Below, in pieces: positions 37,802 to 47,248 of a DNA stretch of 64,000 nt. This DNA comes from Paraliobacillus salinarum (GTDB taxonomy: Bacteria; Bacillota; Bacilli; Bacillales; Amphibacillaceae), in NCBI RefSeq assembly GCF_014083865.1, contig NZ_JACEFA010000001.1:186001-250000 (forward strand). Reading direction: 5' to 3'. The translations under genes were made by a program, and so were the position numbers. The notes under the pieces are model-generated. The model was not told the origin of the DNA, did no database searches, and worked only from the letters and a program-made list of their open reading frames with translations. Numbering within the stretch: position 1 is the stretch's first letter; every line of letters begins with the position of its first letter.

Positions 37802-39136
37802 ATGGCAAAGTATACAAGAGAAGAAATTAAAAAACGGATTGAGGAAGAAAACGTTAAGTTCATTCGTTTACAATTTACTGATTTACTAGGTACAATTAAA
37901 AACGTTGAAATTCCACTCAGTCAGTTAGACAAAGCGCTAGATAATCAAATGGTATTTGATGGATCCTCCATTGAAGGGTTTGTTCGAATTGAAGAATCAG
38001 ATATGAAGCTTCACCCTGATCTTGATACATTTGTAGTATTTCCATGGACTTCAGAAAAAGGGAAAGTTGCCCGCTTTATTTGTGACATCTATGATTACCA
38101 TGATGAGCCTTTTATCGGATGTCCGCGTTACAACTTAAAACGTAACCTTAAAGAAATGGAGAAGCTAGGGTTTACTGCATTTAATATTGGTGCAGAACCA
38201 GAATTCTTTCTATTTAAGTTAGATGAAAGAGGCGAGCCTTCACTAGAATTGAATGACCACGGTGGTTATTTCGATTTAGCTCCAACCGATCTAGGTGAAA
38301 ATTGTCGTCGTGATATCGTGTTGGAATTAGAAGAAATGGGCTTTGAAATGGAGGCTTCTCACCACGAAGTTGCTCCAGGACAACATGAAATTGATTTTAA
38401 ATATTCCGATGCTGTAAAACACGCTGATGATATTCAAACATTTAAATTAGTAGTAAAAACAATTGCACGTAAGCACGGTCTTCATGCTACCTTTATGCCT
38501 AAACCGTTATTCGGTGTGAGTGGTTCAGGGATGCACTGTAACATGTCGCTGTTCAAAAATGGGGAAAATGCATTCTTAGATAAAAGTGGTGAATTAGAGT
38601 TAAGTAAGACTGCATATCAATTTATCGCAGGTATTATAAAGCATGCGCTACATTTTACTGCAATTACAAACCCAACGGTAAATTCGTATAAACGTCTTGT
38701 ACCAGGTTACGAAGCGCCATGTTATGTTGCGTGGTCTGGATTAAATAGAAGTCCATTAGTTCGTATTCCATCTGCACGAGGATTGAGTACGCGTATTGAA
38801 GTGCGTAGCGTTGACCCAGCAGCTAACCCATATATGGCACTATCTGTCCTATTAGCATCCGGTTTAGATGGAATTAAGAATGATCTGACGCCTCCTGAAT
38901 CTATAGATAGAAATATATATGTAATGAATAAAGAAGAAAGGGAAGCAAACGGAGTAAAAGACCTACCTGCTACCCTGTATGATGCCATTCAGTTATTGAA
39001 ACAAGATAAAGTAGTATCTGACGCGCTAGGCGAACACTTATACGAACACTTTATTGAGTCTAAAGAAATAGAGTGGGATATGTTTAGAACACAAGTCCAC
39101 CCTTGGGAACGTGAACAATACATGAAGGCTTATTAA
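37802..39136 (+). CDS. glnA: Glutamine synthetase, type I-alpha
   Basis: Makes glutamine from glutamate and ammonia. The 444-aa length is the Bacillus I-alpha type, which is not adenylylated. Active-site motifs include FDGSSIEGF, the metal-binding [27 protein letters not shown] and the ATP-loop [23 protein letters not shown] precedes the ATG. It is regulated with glnR by the operators at 37298-37336. Confidence 0.98.
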   Translation: MAKYTREEIKKRIEEENVKFIRLQFTDLLGTIKNVEIPLSQLDKALDNQMVFDGSSIEGFVRIEESDMKLHPDLDTFVVFPWTSEKGKVARFICDIYDYHDEPFIGCPRYNLKRNLKEMEKLGFTAFNIGAEPEFFLFKLDERGEPSLELNDHGGYFDLAPTDLGENCRRDIVLELEEMGFEMEASHHEVAPGQHEIDFKYSDAVKHADDIQTFKLVVKTIARKHGLHATFMPKPLFGVSGSGMHCNMSLFKNGENAFLDKSGELELSKTAYQFIAGIIKHALHFTAITNPTVNSYKRLVPGYEAPCYVAWSGLNRSPLVRIPSARGLSTRIEVRSVDPAANPYMALSVLLASGLDGIKNDLTPPESIDRNIYVMNKEEREANGVKDLPATLYDAIQLLKQDKVVSDALGEHLYEHFIESKEIEWDMFRTQVHPWEREQYMKAY

Positions 39137-39143
39137 TAGAAGG

Positions 39144-39176
39144 AAACCCTTGATACTACTGGTATTGAGGGTTTTT
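39144..39176 (+). terminator. Terminator of glnR-glnA
   Basis: AAACCCTTGATAC pairs with GTATTGAGGGTTT (two G-T pairs) and is followed by TTTTT. Confidence 0.85.
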
Positions 39177-39296
39177 GTTTTGGTAAAAGTTATAAAAATG
39201 TACTACGTTAAATAAATCATTTCTATTACTTCTAGGAACTAATCCATAATTATTAGCTACCTTTTTCATATACAAATAGTAGAAGGAGGTAAAATA

Positions 39297-40094
39297 ATGG
39301 TGAAGATTTTTATTGATCCTGGTCATGGTGGTAATGATCCTGGCGCAAGTGCAAATGGATTATTGGAGAAAGATATAACGCTAGATATAGCTTTACAGTT
39401 AAAAAGCATTTTAGAATCAGAATACAAAAATACAGATGTACGTTTATCTAGAACAAATGATCAAACAAAAAGCCTAACAGAAAGAACAAATGAAGCGAAT
39501 CGATGGAATGCAGATTATTTATTGTCCATCCACATTAATGCGGGTGGTGGAGAGGGATTTGAGAGCTACATTTGGAATGGAGCTTATCGAAGTAAATCAA
39601 ATACAGATAAATTGCGTTCCGTTATTCATCAAGCGAATGTTGAGCAGTTAAGGTGGAGAGATAGAGGACAGAAAGAAGCTAATTTTCACATGCTAAGAGA
39701 ATCTAGTATGCCTGCTGCATTAACTGAAAATGGATTTATTGATAATGTTGTAGAAGCGAAAAAAATGAAAACGGATACGTGGGTTAAAAAAGTAGCTCAA
39801 GCGCATGCTACTGGATTACAAAACGCATTAAAGCTTGATAAGAAACCTACAAAAAAAGATGTTTTTTATCGCGTAGTATGCGGCTCATTCCAAGACCTTA
39901 ATAATGCCAAGGAACGCATGAATGTATTAAGCAAACATGGATATGATAGTTTTGTCGATAAATATAAGATGAAAAATAAAATCTACTATCGTGTGGTAGT
40001 AGGATCGTTTCAAGATAAGAAAAATGCAAATGATAGAATGAATCAATTAAAAAAGAAGGGGTTTGACGCATTTATTGATGCTGTAAAACCTTAA
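39297..40094 (+). CDS. cwlC: N-acetylmuramoyl-L-alanine amidase with SPOR repeats (CwlC)
   Basis: A peptidoglycan amidase for mother-cell lysis late in sporulation. The 265-aa protein has an Amidase_3 domain (1-175) with zinc ligands His10, Glu24 and His79, and a catalytic glutamate in LTENGFID. Two SPOR repeats (about 186-222 and 227-265, each with YRVV.GSFQD) bind denuded glycan. It has no signal peptide, exactly as in B. subtilis CwlC, which accumulates in the mother cell. AGAAGGAGGT precedes the ATG. In B. subtilis cwlC lies beside spoVK; here it has moved to the other side of glnA. No clear sigma-K promoter was found. Confidence 0.92.
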   Translation: MVKIFIDPGHGGNDPGASANGLLEKDITLDIALQLKSILESEYKNTDVRLSRTNDQTKSLTERTNEANRWNADYLLSIHINAGGGEGFESYIWNGAYRSKSNTDKLRSVIHQANVEQLRWRDRGQKEANFHMLRESSMPAALTENGFIDNVVEAKKMKTDTWVKKVAQAHATGLQNALKLDKKPTKKDVFYRVVCGSFQDLNNAKERMNVLSKHGYDSFVDKYKMKNKIYYRVVVGSFQDKKNANDRMNQLKKKGFDAFIDAVKP

Positions 40095-40095
40095 A

Positions 40096-40133
40096 AAACA
40101 AACGCTTTACTCCTTTGAGTAAAGCGTTTGTTT
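40096..40133. terminator. Bidirectional terminator between cwlC and lexA
   Basis: A perfect 17-bp stem (AAACAAACGCTTTACTC) with loop CTTT and T-runs on both sides serves the two convergent genes; it reaches the lexA stop. Confidence 0.92.
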
Positions 40134-40767
40134 AATGAATGTCGCGATATAGACCAATAACCTTACCTAAAATAGAAACATTTTGATAAATTAGTGGTTC
40201 CATTGTTGCATTTTCAGGTTGTAAGCGGATATGGTTATTTTCTTTAAAGAAGCGTTTTACTGTCGCTTCCTCTTCATCAGTCATTGCAACAACTATCTCA
40301 CCATTTTGTGCGGTTTGTTGTTGCTTAACAATTACCATGTCCCCATCTAGTATACCTGCTTCTATCATACTTTCTCCTTCAATAACTAAAACAAATATAG
40401 ATTGATCGGTAGCATCTCCGTGAGTTAATGATAGTGGTAGAGGTACATATTCCTCGATATTTTCAATTGCTGTAATAGGTAAACCAGCTGTTACCTTACC
40501 AATAACTGGTGCAAAAGTTGCTTCTCTTTTTAATATAGTTGATTGATCATCTTCTAAGCTAAGCACTTCGATTGCTCTTGGTTTTGTTGGATCTCTTCTT
40601 ATATATCCTTTTTTTTCTAAGCGAGATAGATGTCCATGTACGGTCGAACTAGAAGCCAACCCCACAGCCTCTCCAATTTCTCTAACTGAAGGTGGATAGC
40701 CTTTATCTAAAACTTCTTCTTTTATAAAATCAAGAATTGCTTGTTGTCGTTTCGATATTTTTATCAT
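40132..40767 (-). CDS. lexA: SOS repressor LexA
   Basis: Represses the SOS regulon and cleaves itself when RecA filaments form. The 211-aa protein has an N-terminal winged helix ([16 protein letters not shown] with [11 protein letters not shown]). The Ala94-Gly95 cleavage site is followed by the catalytic Ser133 in GESM and Lys171. The ATG at 40767 has GGAGGTGA 6 bp upstream; the in-frame TTG at 40773 touches that site. It is divergent from the SOS operon at 40854 and has its own LexA box. Confidence 0.98.
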   Translation of the reverse strand: MIKISKRQQAILDFIKEEVLDKGYPPSVREIGEAVGLASSSTVHGHLSRLEKKGYIRRDPTKPRAIEVLSLEDDQSTILKREATFAPVIGKVTAGLPITAIENIEEYVPLPLSLTHGDATDQSIFVLVIEGESMIEAGILDGDMVIVKQQQTAQNGEIVVAMTDEEEATVKRFFKENNHIRLQPENATMEPLIYQNVSILGKVIGLYRDIH

Positions 40768-40803
40768 AAACAATCACCTCCGTACATATTTTTTACTAGT
40801 GTT

Positions 40804-40843
40804 AGTATAGCATGCTAAAACAGAAAAGACAAACATAAGTTCG
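40804..40843 (-). promoter_or_regulatory. lexA promoter with LexA box
   Basis: On the minus strand, TTGTCT (40832-40827) and TGCTATACT (-10 hexamer 40809-40804) are 17 bp apart. The LexA box CGAACTTATGTTTG (40843-40830) overlaps the -35, which implies autoregulation. Confidence 0.75.
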
Positions 40844-40853
40844 AGTAAAACGG

Positions 40854-40909
40854 TTGACAAGAACCTTTGTTCGTATATAATAATAGGTAGATGCGAACAA
40901 AGGTTCTTG
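40854..40909 (+). promoter_or_regulatory. SOS promoter with two mirrored LexA boxes
   Basis: TTGACA (40854-40859) and TATAAT (40876-40881) have a 16-bp spacer filled by box 1, AGAACCTTTGTTCG (40860-40873). Box 2, CGAACAAAGGTTCT (40894-40907), is its exact reverse complement, just after the expected start. Together the arms (40858-40873 and 40894-40909) form a perfect 16-bp inverted repeat around the -10. Confidence 0.85.
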
Positions 40910-40935
40910 AAAGTTAAAAATGGAGGAGTTTTAAT

Positions 40936-41028
40936 ATGTTTACTAAAATTTCAAAAGTAGATGCATTTTATTTTATTTTATTTATTTTTACGTTAGTATT
41001 TATGTATGTGGGATTAGTAACCAGTTAA
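40936..41028 (+). CDS. 30-aa SOS-induced single-span membrane peptide
   Basis: A small open frame of 30 codons with a strong GGAGGAG site at 40922. The peptide starts MFTKISKVDA, followed by one hydrophobic segment (about residues 11-28, rich in Phe, Ile, Leu, Val) and a short tail. It lies first in the lexA-divergent SOS operon, 25 bp before yneB. In B. subtilis this position holds yneA (about 105 aa), an SOS division inhibitor with a membrane span and a LysM domain; here only a membrane span remains. A division-inhibitor role is inference. It is too small for most gene finders. Confidence 0.72.
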   Translation: MFTKISKVDAFYFILFIFTLVFMYVGLVTS

Positions 41029-41038
41029 TTTAATATAG

Positions 41039-41718
<680 letters not shown>

Positions 41719-41719
<1 letters not shown>

Positions 41720-41756
41720 AAAGACAAGGTTCATGGATGATAGCCTTGTCTTTTTT
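41719..41756 (+). terminator. Terminator of the SOS operon
   Basis: An 11-bp perfect stem (AAAAGACAAGG) is followed by TTTTTT, directly after yneB and separating ynzC from the SOS operon or limiting it. Confidence 0.85.
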
Positions 41757-41784
41757 AATTTTTAAATAAAGTAGGTGAGTCATC

Positions 41785-42018
41785 GTGTTATCAAAAGATA
41801 AGTTAAATCGAATCAATGAGTTAGCTAACAAATCGAAGCAACAAGAATTAACTGCAGAAGAGAAAAAAGAACAACAAGAACTAAGACAAGCGTATTTAAA
41901 GAATGTAAGGAAATCTTTTAAGAATCAATTTAAAGGTATGAAAATAGTTGATCCTAATGGGGAGGATGTTACACCCCAAAAAGTGAAAGATCTACAAGAT
42001 AATGGGGATAAATCGTAA
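41785..42018 (+). CDS. ynzC: YnzC (DUF896) small protein
   Basis: A 77-aa DUF896 protein with the two-helix hairpin LNRINELANKSKQQELTAEE and LRQAYLKNVRKSFKNQ. It starts at a GTG after TAGGTGAG. In B. subtilis it is the last gene of the SOS-induced yneA-yneB-ynzC operon; here a terminator lies between yneB and ynzC. Function unknown. Confidence 0.9.
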   Translation: MLSKDKLNRINELANKSKQQELTAEEKKEQQELRQAYLKNVRKSFKNQFKGMKIVDPNGEDVTPQKVKDLQDNGDKS

Positions 42019-42107
42019 TTTAACCCCTCAAAGACTTGTATAATATCCGTTTTCATTATAGGATAAAATAGGTACATAATTTTTAAATGTTGAAAGGAGT
42101 AACAAAG

Positions 42108-44114
42108 ATGGCAAATCAAATTGAACAGCTTTCTATTAACACAGTAAGAACGCTTGCAATAGATGCAATCGAGCACGCAAATTCCGGACATCCGGGACTT
42201 CCAATGGGGGCAGCTCCAATGGCTTATACATTATGGACGGACTTTATGCATCATAATCCAAAGAATTCAAGCTGGTTTAATCGTGATCGTTTTGTTTTAT
42301 CAGCTGGTCATGGCTCCATGTTATTATATTCTTTACTTCATTTATCCGGATATAAAGTTACGATTGATGATTTGAAAAATTTCAGACAGTGGGATTCTAA
42401 GACACCTGGTCACCCTGAGGTAACACATACTGACGGTGTTGAAGCTACTACTGGTCCACTTGGACAAGGGGTTGCAATGTCAGTAGGGATGGCAATGGCT
42501 GAAACTCATTTAGCAGCAAAATATAATAGAGACAAATATAATGTAGTTGATCATTATACATTTGCTTTAGTAAGTGATGGCGATTTAATGGAAGGTATCT
42601 CTCATGAGTCTGCTTCTTTAGCTGGTCATTTAGGATTAGGAAAATTGATTGCACTTTATGATTCAAATGATATTTCACTAGACGGTGAATTAAATCAAGC
42701 ATTCTCTGAAAATGTGGAAGATCGTTTTAAAGCTTACGGTTGGCAAGTGATTCGCGTTGAAGATGGAAATGACGTAAAAGCTCTTCGTAATGCGATTGAG
42801 CAAGCAAAAGCAAATACAGATCAACCTACATTAATTGAAGTGAAAACAGTAATTGGTTATGGTTCTCCTAACAAATCAGCTTCATCTGCATCACACGGTG
42901 CACCATTAGGAAAAGATGAAATTAAATTAACAAAAGAATATTATGGTTGGGATCATGAAGACTTCCATGTTCCAGAAGAAGTTTATCAAGATTTCAATGA
43001 AAAGATTGTCCAAAAAGGCGAAAAGGCAGAGCAAGAGTGGAATAAGTTATTTGAAAGCTACCAATCTGCTTATCCTGAATTAGCAAAAGAATTAGACCTT
43101 GCAATTAAAGGTGAACTACCTGTAGATTGGGAAAAGGATTTACCGGTATTTGAACCTGAAAAAGATACTGTTGCAACACGTGCTTCCTCAGGTAAAGTAT
43201 TAAATGGAGTAGCAAAAGCTGTACCATATTTCTTCGGCGGAAGTGCAGACTTAGCTGGCTCAAACAAAACAACGATCAATGATGAAAAAGATTTTTCTAA
43301 ATTCGATTATTCTGGAAGAAACATTTGGTTTGGTGTGCGTGAGTTTGCTATGGCAGCTGCATTGAACGGAATGGCGCTTCACGGTGGTCTAAAAGTATTC
43401 GGTGGTACGTTCTTTGTATTCAGTGATTACTTACGTCCAGCTGTGCGCTTATCAGCAATTCAAGAATTACCTGTTACTTATGTATTAACACATGATTCGA
43501 TTGCAGTTGGTGAAGATGGTCCAACACACGAACCAGTAGAACAATTAGCGGCATTCCGTGCAATGCCTAATTTATCTGTTATTCGTCCAGCAGATGGAAA
43601 TGAAGTACAAGCTGCTTGGCGTTTAGCCCTAGAATCTAAGAAATTACCGACTATGCTAGTTTTAACTAGACAAAATCTTCCTACATTAGCAGGAACGAAA
43701 GAAAATGCATACGAAGGTGTTAAAAAAGGTGCATATGTCGTTAGCCCTGCACAAAAGGAAACACCAGATGCTTTACTACTTGCAACTGGATCAGAAGTTC
43801 AACTTGCTGTAAAAGCTCAAGTAGAATTGAAAGATAAAGGCTATGATGTAAGTGTAGTAAGCATTCCATCTTGGGATCGTTTTAAAGCACAAGATCAAGC
43901 ATATCAAGATGCAGTATTGCCTCCAACCGTGAAGAAGCGTCTAGCTATTGAAATGGCTTCTCCATTTGGCTGGGAGCGTTTCACAGGTGACCAAGGAGAC
44001 ATTCTTGCTATCGATACATTCGGTGCATCAGCTAATGGTGATAAAATTATGGAAGAATACGGATTTACCGTAGAGAATGTTGTAGATCGTTTTGAGAAAA
44101 TGATGAAGAGATAA
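42108..44114 (+). CDS. tkt: Transketolase
   Basis: A thiamine-diphosphate enzyme of the pentose phosphate pathway. The 668-aa protein has the ThDP motif from GDGDLMEGI to about 30 residues later, HGAPLGKDE in the middle, and a Pyr domain with [17 protein letters not shown]. The ATG at 42108 has GAAAGGAG before it; the earlier ATG at 42087 would read across that site. Confidence 0.98.
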   Translation: MANQIEQLSINTVRTLAIDAIEHANSGHPGLPMGAAPMAYTLWTDFMHHNPKNSSWFNRDRFVLSAGHGSMLLYSLLHLSGYKVTIDDLKNFRQWDSKTPGHPEVTHTDGVEATTGPLGQGVAMSVGMAMAETHLAAKYNRDKYNVVDHYTFALVSDGDLMEGISHESASLAGHLGLGKLIALYDSNDISLDGELNQAFSENVEDRFKAYGWQVIRVEDGNDVKALRNAIEQAKANTDQPTLIEVKTVIGYGSPNKSASSASHGAPLGKDEIKLTKEYYGWDHEDFHVPEEVYQDFNEKIVQKGEKAEQEWNKLFESYQSAYPELAKELDLAIKGELPVDWEKDLPVFEPEKDTVATRASSGKVLNGVAKAVPYFFGGSADLAGSNKTTINDEKDFSKFDYSGRNIWFGVREFAMAAALNGMALHGGLKVFGGTFFVFSDYLRPAVRLSAIQELPVTYVLTHDSIAVGEDGPTHEPVEQLAAFRAMPNLSVIRPADGNEVQAAWRLALESKKLPTMLVLTRQNLPTLAGTKENAYEGVKKGAYVVSPAQKETPDALLLATGSEVQLAVKAQVELKDKGYDVSVVSIPSWDRFKAQDQAYQDAVLPPTVKKRLAIEMASPFGWERFTGDQGDILAIDTFGASANGDKIMEEYGFTVENVVDRFEKMMKR

Positions 44115-44120
44115 ATATGT

Positions 44121-44152
44121 AAAGCCTCCATATTACCGTATGGAGGCTTTAT
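44121..44152 (+). terminator. Terminator of tkt
   Basis: A perfect 12-bp stem, AAAGCCTCCATA and its complement, lies 6 bp after the stop. The T-run is short. Confidence 0.8.
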
Positions 44153-44241
44153 TTCGCATATGACAACATAAGTATAGTAAGCATGACAAAATAAATCTTT
44201 TTTCCCTTCAGAATATGACAGTATATGCAAAAAATATCGGG

Positions 44242-44255
44242 TATACTATGTCAAA
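44242..44255 (+). promoter_or_regulatory. sirA promoter region with possible Spo0A boxes
   Basis: TATACT (44242-44247) is a likely -10. TATGTCAAA (44247-44255) matches the Spo0A box TTTGTCRAA at 8 of 9 positions. Three upstream ATGACA motifs (near 44160, 44183 and 44215) resemble reversed half-boxes. B. subtilis sirA is switched on by Spo0A-P. Confidence 0.35.
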
Positions 44256-44272
44256 AAGCGGAGGATGAGTCG

Positions 44273-44698
44273 ATGCAAAAATATTATATGTTTTTTTTAG
44301 AACAAGAGGTACAAGCAAATTATTTCTATAAATCAGATATATTATGTCGTTTTTTTCATTCTTTTCTCACGCAACCTTATCGAAAGGATTTACAAGAACA
44401 ATTTCGTTATATTACTCGATTAATAGAAATAGAAGATTTATTTCGTTTTATAGAAAATGAAGTTCCACACGAATCTTCAGAGTTATTAAGTGATTTTAAG
44501 ATAAATAAAGCTGATTATGCTATTCCAAATCAAATAAAACAACGATGGGTAGAAGTTGAATTTGACTCATTACAACGTGCCTATATTCATTTTTTTCAAT
44601 GGCTCGAACAATTTGATTCCTGTTGCTTTATAGTTGAGAAAAGTGGACATAATTATGGGTGGCTATCCCCGATAAAAAAACAAGCCTTGCTTTCTTAA
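44273..44698 (+). CDS. sirA: Sporulation inhibitor of replication SirA (YneE)
   Basis: Blocks DnaA-dependent re-initiation of replication at the onset of sporulation. The 141-aa protein begins MQKYYMFFLEQEVQANYF and ends with CCFIVEKSGHNYGWLSPIKK, the two regions best conserved in SirA. The middle is divergent. GGAGGATGA precedes the ATG at 44273; an ATG at 44225 would add a poorly conserved extension. Position between tkt and yneF is conserved. Confidence 0.85.
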   Translation: MQKYYMFFLEQEVQANYFYKSDILCRFFHSFLTQPYRKDLQEQFRYITRLIEIEDLFRFIENEVPHESSELLSDFKINKADYAIPNQIKQRWVEVEFDSLQRAYIHFFQWLEQFDSCCFIVEKSGHNYGWLSPIKKQALLS

Positions 44699-44768
44699 TT
44701 CAACTATTGTAATCTTGTTTATTGTCTACTATACTGTATGAGAGAGAATGTGAAGGAGGAAGTAACAC

Positions 44769-44996
44769 ATGTTAAGCACGATTTGGGTAGTTGTAATTGC
44801 AATTATTGCTTTACTTGCTGGTGTGGCTTTAGGATTCTTTATTGCTCGTAAATACATGATGAATTATCTTAAAAAGAACCCACCAATTAATGAACAAATG
44901 CTACGTACAATGATGATGCAGATGGGGCAAAAGCCATCACAGAAGAAAATTAATCAAATGATGCGTGCAATGAATAATCAAAATGACATGAAGTAA
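44769..44996 (+). CDS. yneF: YneF small membrane protein (UPF0154)
   Basis: A 75-aa protein with one N-terminal membrane span (about 4-26), then a basic Met-rich tail with [20 protein letters not shown], diagnostic for UPF0154. GAAGGAGGAAG precedes the ATG. The family is widespread in Firmicutes and has no settled function. Confidence 0.92.
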   Translation: MLSTIWVVVIAIIALLAGVALGFFIARKYMMNYLKKNPPINEQMLRTMMMQMGQKPSQKKINQMMRAMNNQNDMK

Positions 44997-45017
44997 GATC
45001 ATTATAGATAAACATTG

Positions 45018-45066
45018 CAATTTATAAATCCCTTGCGCCTATTGGTGACAAGGGATTTATAAATTG
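45018..45066. repeat. 18-bp perfect hairpin between yneF and ccdC
   Basis: An 18-bp perfect stem (45018-45035 with 45049-45066) whose 13-nt loop can pair further. There is no T-run on either strand, so it is not a standard terminator; it may protect or process the mRNA. Confidence 0.6.
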
Positions 45067-45097
45067 TACTATGTAATGTGAGAAAGGAATAGTTATT

Positions 45098-45565
45098 ATG
45101 TTTTGGGTAATAGGTAGTACCATTGTAGGATTGTTTATGGCAACAACTATGATTGTAATTAGAGCCAAAGCTTCAAAGAAACCGACAAATGCTAAGCGTA
45201 TTTTACTACCTCCATTTTTCATGAGCACAGGAGCACTAATGTTTTTATTCCCTCAATTTCGTGTTCCGTTATTAGAGGTGATAGTAGCTCTATTAGTTGG
45301 TATTTTATTCTCTATCTTTTTAATTAAATCTACGCATATGGAGGTAAAGAACGAAGAGATTTATCTTAAACCGTCTAAATATTTTATATTACTACTAGTA
45401 GTTCTACTAATTATAAGGTTATTGCTTAAATGGTTAGTAAGTGCTCAAATTTCTTTAGGTGAAACAAGTGGAATTTTCTTTTTATTAGCTTTTGGTATGA
45501 TCATTACTTGGAGATTATCAATGTATTTTCAATATAAAAAACTTGTAAAAAGGCTTGAAAAATAA
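45098..45565 (+). CDS. ccdC: CcdC-family membrane protein (YneJ)
   Basis: A 155-aa membrane protein with about four to five spans. AKRILLPPFFMSTGALMFLF and FSIFLIKSTHMEVK match the CcdC/DUF1453 family. In B. subtilis it stands in ccdA-yneI-ccdC near cytochrome c biogenesis; ccdA and yneI are absent here, so a role in that pathway is doubtful. GAAAGGA precedes the ATG. Confidence 0.85.
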   Translation: MFWVIGSTIVGLFMATTMIVIRAKASKKPTNAKRILLPPFFMSTGALMFLFPQFRVPLLEVIVALLVGILFSIFLIKSTHMEVKNEEIYLKPSKYFILLLVVLLIIRLLLKWLVSAQISLGETSGIFFLLAFGMIITWRLSMYFQYKKLVKRLEK

Positions 45566-45687
45566 TTTTTTTATAAAACGAACCTCTTTAATCAATTATT
45601 TTTTTCGTAAATTAGTACTAAAAATCTAAAATTTTGTAACTTTTCGGTAATAAATTTTAAATTGAACTAATATATATGTAAAGAGTA

Positions 45688-45696
45688 TGTTATAAT
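45688..45696 (+). promoter_or_regulatory. Extended -10 promoter of the histidine kinase gene
   Basis: TGTTATAAT is a perfect extended -10 with no well-spaced -35, 53 bp before the start codon. Confidence 0.55.
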
Positions 45697-45748
45697 TGTC
45701 AAGTAATGGCAGGTTATAACGGATTGTGAGATAAGGAGGACGGTTGGT

Positions 45749-46873
45749 ATGAAGGAAATTGGAAAAAATGTTTTAGATTTCGATACAGTTTGCGCTACCT
45801 TTCATATTGATAAACTTCCTGATTCAATCTCCCTAACACAATTACCCCATGACATTATCGATTGGATTGAATTAAATGGTTTTGACTTTTATATGCTATG
45901 CACACCTTCAGGTAGAATAGAATCTGTATCATCATCTATCGAAAAAAATCTCAGCTATTTGCCAGGTGATTTAATTGGTAAATCAATAATTGACTTTTTC
46001 CCACCAAATCATAAAAGACTAGTTATTCGGGATTTTAATCAAGAAACCAGTAATATTCAAAAATTTACCGTTAGTATGCGAAACAATAATGAAAATTATA
46101 TTTGGTTTGATTTGTCTGTTGCTTCTATTTATATATCTAGCACTAAGGAAATAATGAATTTCATATTAGCTAAGGATATCACTGATAAAAAAGAAGCAGA
46201 GGAAATGCTAATTCGATCTGAAAAAATGTCAGTAGCTGGACAACTCGCCGCTGGTGTAGCGCATGAAATTAGAAATCCATTAACATCATTAAAAGGATTT
46301 ATTCAATTACTACAAGCAGGCATTGAAAGAAAAGAAGCTTACTATTCTATTATGGTGGATGAAATAGAGAAAATTGATACAATTACTTCAGAGCTTCTTT
46401 TTATCTCCAAACCAATGACAGACAATAAAAAACTAGAAGCCATTACGCCTATGCTACATGAAGTTGTTACGTTGTTAAATACGCAAGCAAAAAGAAAAAA
46501 TATTGAAATAGAGCTTATTGTTACAAAAGAACTTGCGATATTATGCGATCGATCCCAAATAAAACAAGTATTTATTAATCTAATTAAAAATGCCATTGAA
46601 GCCATGTCTAAGGACGGATCAATTATAATTGAAGTGCTATCAAGTGAAGAACATTGCTATATTAAAATCATTGATCAAGGACCAGGAATACCAAGACATT
46701 TAATACATAAAATAAATGAACCTTTCTTTACTACAAAAAAAGATGGAACAGGTCTTGGACTAATGATTTCGAATAAAATTATAAAAAATCATGAAGGTAC
46801 GATAGATATTCAAACCATTAAAGGCAATGGAAGCGTCTTTTCAATATGTCTGCCATTACCTAATCAAAATTGA
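45749..46873 (+). CDS. Orphan PAS-domain histidine kinase, sporulation-kinase type
   Basis: A 374-aa soluble sensor kinase without membrane segments. One PAS domain (about 40-148) contains LPGDLIGKSIIDFFPP. The HisKA domain has phospho-acceptor His172 in GVAHEIRNPLTSLKGFIQLL. The HATPase domain has the N box NLIKNAIEAM, G1 DQGPGIP and G2 GTGLGL. The H-box closely resembles that of sporulation kinases KinA-KinE, and no response regulator is adjacent, which fits feeding Spo0F in the phosphorelay. Its signal is unknown. AAGGAGGA precedes the ATG. B. subtilis has no kinase at this site. Confidence 0.85.
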   Translation: MKEIGKNVLDFDTVCATFHIDKLPDSISLTQLPHDIIDWIELNGFDFYMLCTPSGRIESVSSSIEKNLSYLPGDLIGKSIIDFFPPNHKRLVIRDFNQETSNIQKFTVSMRNNNENYIWFDLSVASIYISSTKEIMNFILAKDITDKKEAEEMLIRSEKMSVAGQLAAGVAHEIRNPLTSLKGFIQLLQAGIERKEAYYSIMVDEIEKIDTITSELLFISKPMTDNKKLEAITPMLHEVVTLLNTQAKRKNIEIELIVTKELAILCDRSQIKQVFINLIKNAIEAMSKDGSIIIEVLSSEEHCYIKIIDQGPGIPRHLIHKINEPFFTTKKDGTGLGLMISNKIIKNHEGTIDIQTIKGNGSVFSICLPLPNQN

Positions 46874-46926
46874 ACGATAAACAAGGGAAACATTTACTCA
46901 TGTGAATGTTTCCCTTGTTTATCGTT
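46873..46926. terminator. Long bidirectional hairpin between kinase gene and sspP
   Basis: A perfect 22-bp stem (46873-46894 and 46905-46926) that extends to 25 bp with a TCAT loop. It overlaps the stop codons of both convergent genes. Neither side has a strong T-run. Confidence 0.7.
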
Positions 46927-47035
46927 ACATATCATGTTTACTATGGTTTTTTTGTTTACTGTGGTTTTTATTTTTAACTTTTTTAGAACCACTTAAAGGT
47001 TGATTTGGTTTTTTATTATTATCCTGCTTCGTCAT
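46925..47035 (-). CDS. sspP: Small acid-soluble spore protein P (SspP)
   Basis: A 36-aa basic protein. PLSGSKKVKNKNHSKQKNHS and the terminal HDM match SspP (CotL) of B. subtilis (48 aa), with a shorter N-terminus. AAAGGAG precedes the ATG on the minus strand. A sigma-G-type promoter with a perfect CATACTA lies 45 bp upstream. B. subtilis has sspO beside it; no sspO is visible here. Confidence 0.88.
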   Translation of the reverse strand: MTKQDNNKKPNQPLSGSKKVKNKNHSKQKNHSKHDM

Positions 47036-47079
47036 AAAAAATACTCCTTTCTGCTTCATAATCTTTCATCATTATGGAC

Positions 47080-47109
47080 TAGTATGAGTAAATAAATTGT
47101 ATTTATACT
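47080..47109 (-). promoter_or_regulatory. Sigma-G-type promoter of sspP
   Basis: CATACTA on the minus strand (47086-47080) equals the sigma-G -10 consensus. The -35 AGTATA (47109-47104) at 17 bp is a 4/6 match to TGAATA. Confidence 0.6.
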
Positions 47110-47248
47110 ATCTGACTTTCCAATGAAAAGAATACTGAAATATTTTACTTATTTGCAGATTTCCTATAAAATAAACAAGTACATACGTATATTAGGATTT
47201 TGTAAAAGCATTTGGCTTACGTAGTACTACAAAAGGGGGCGTAAATAC

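Noticed and set aside
45022..45228. 68-codon minus-strand frame over the yneF-ccdC gap
   Set aside because: It begins inside ccdC, ends in the hairpin and has no ribosome site; it is a shadow of the membrane-protein codons.
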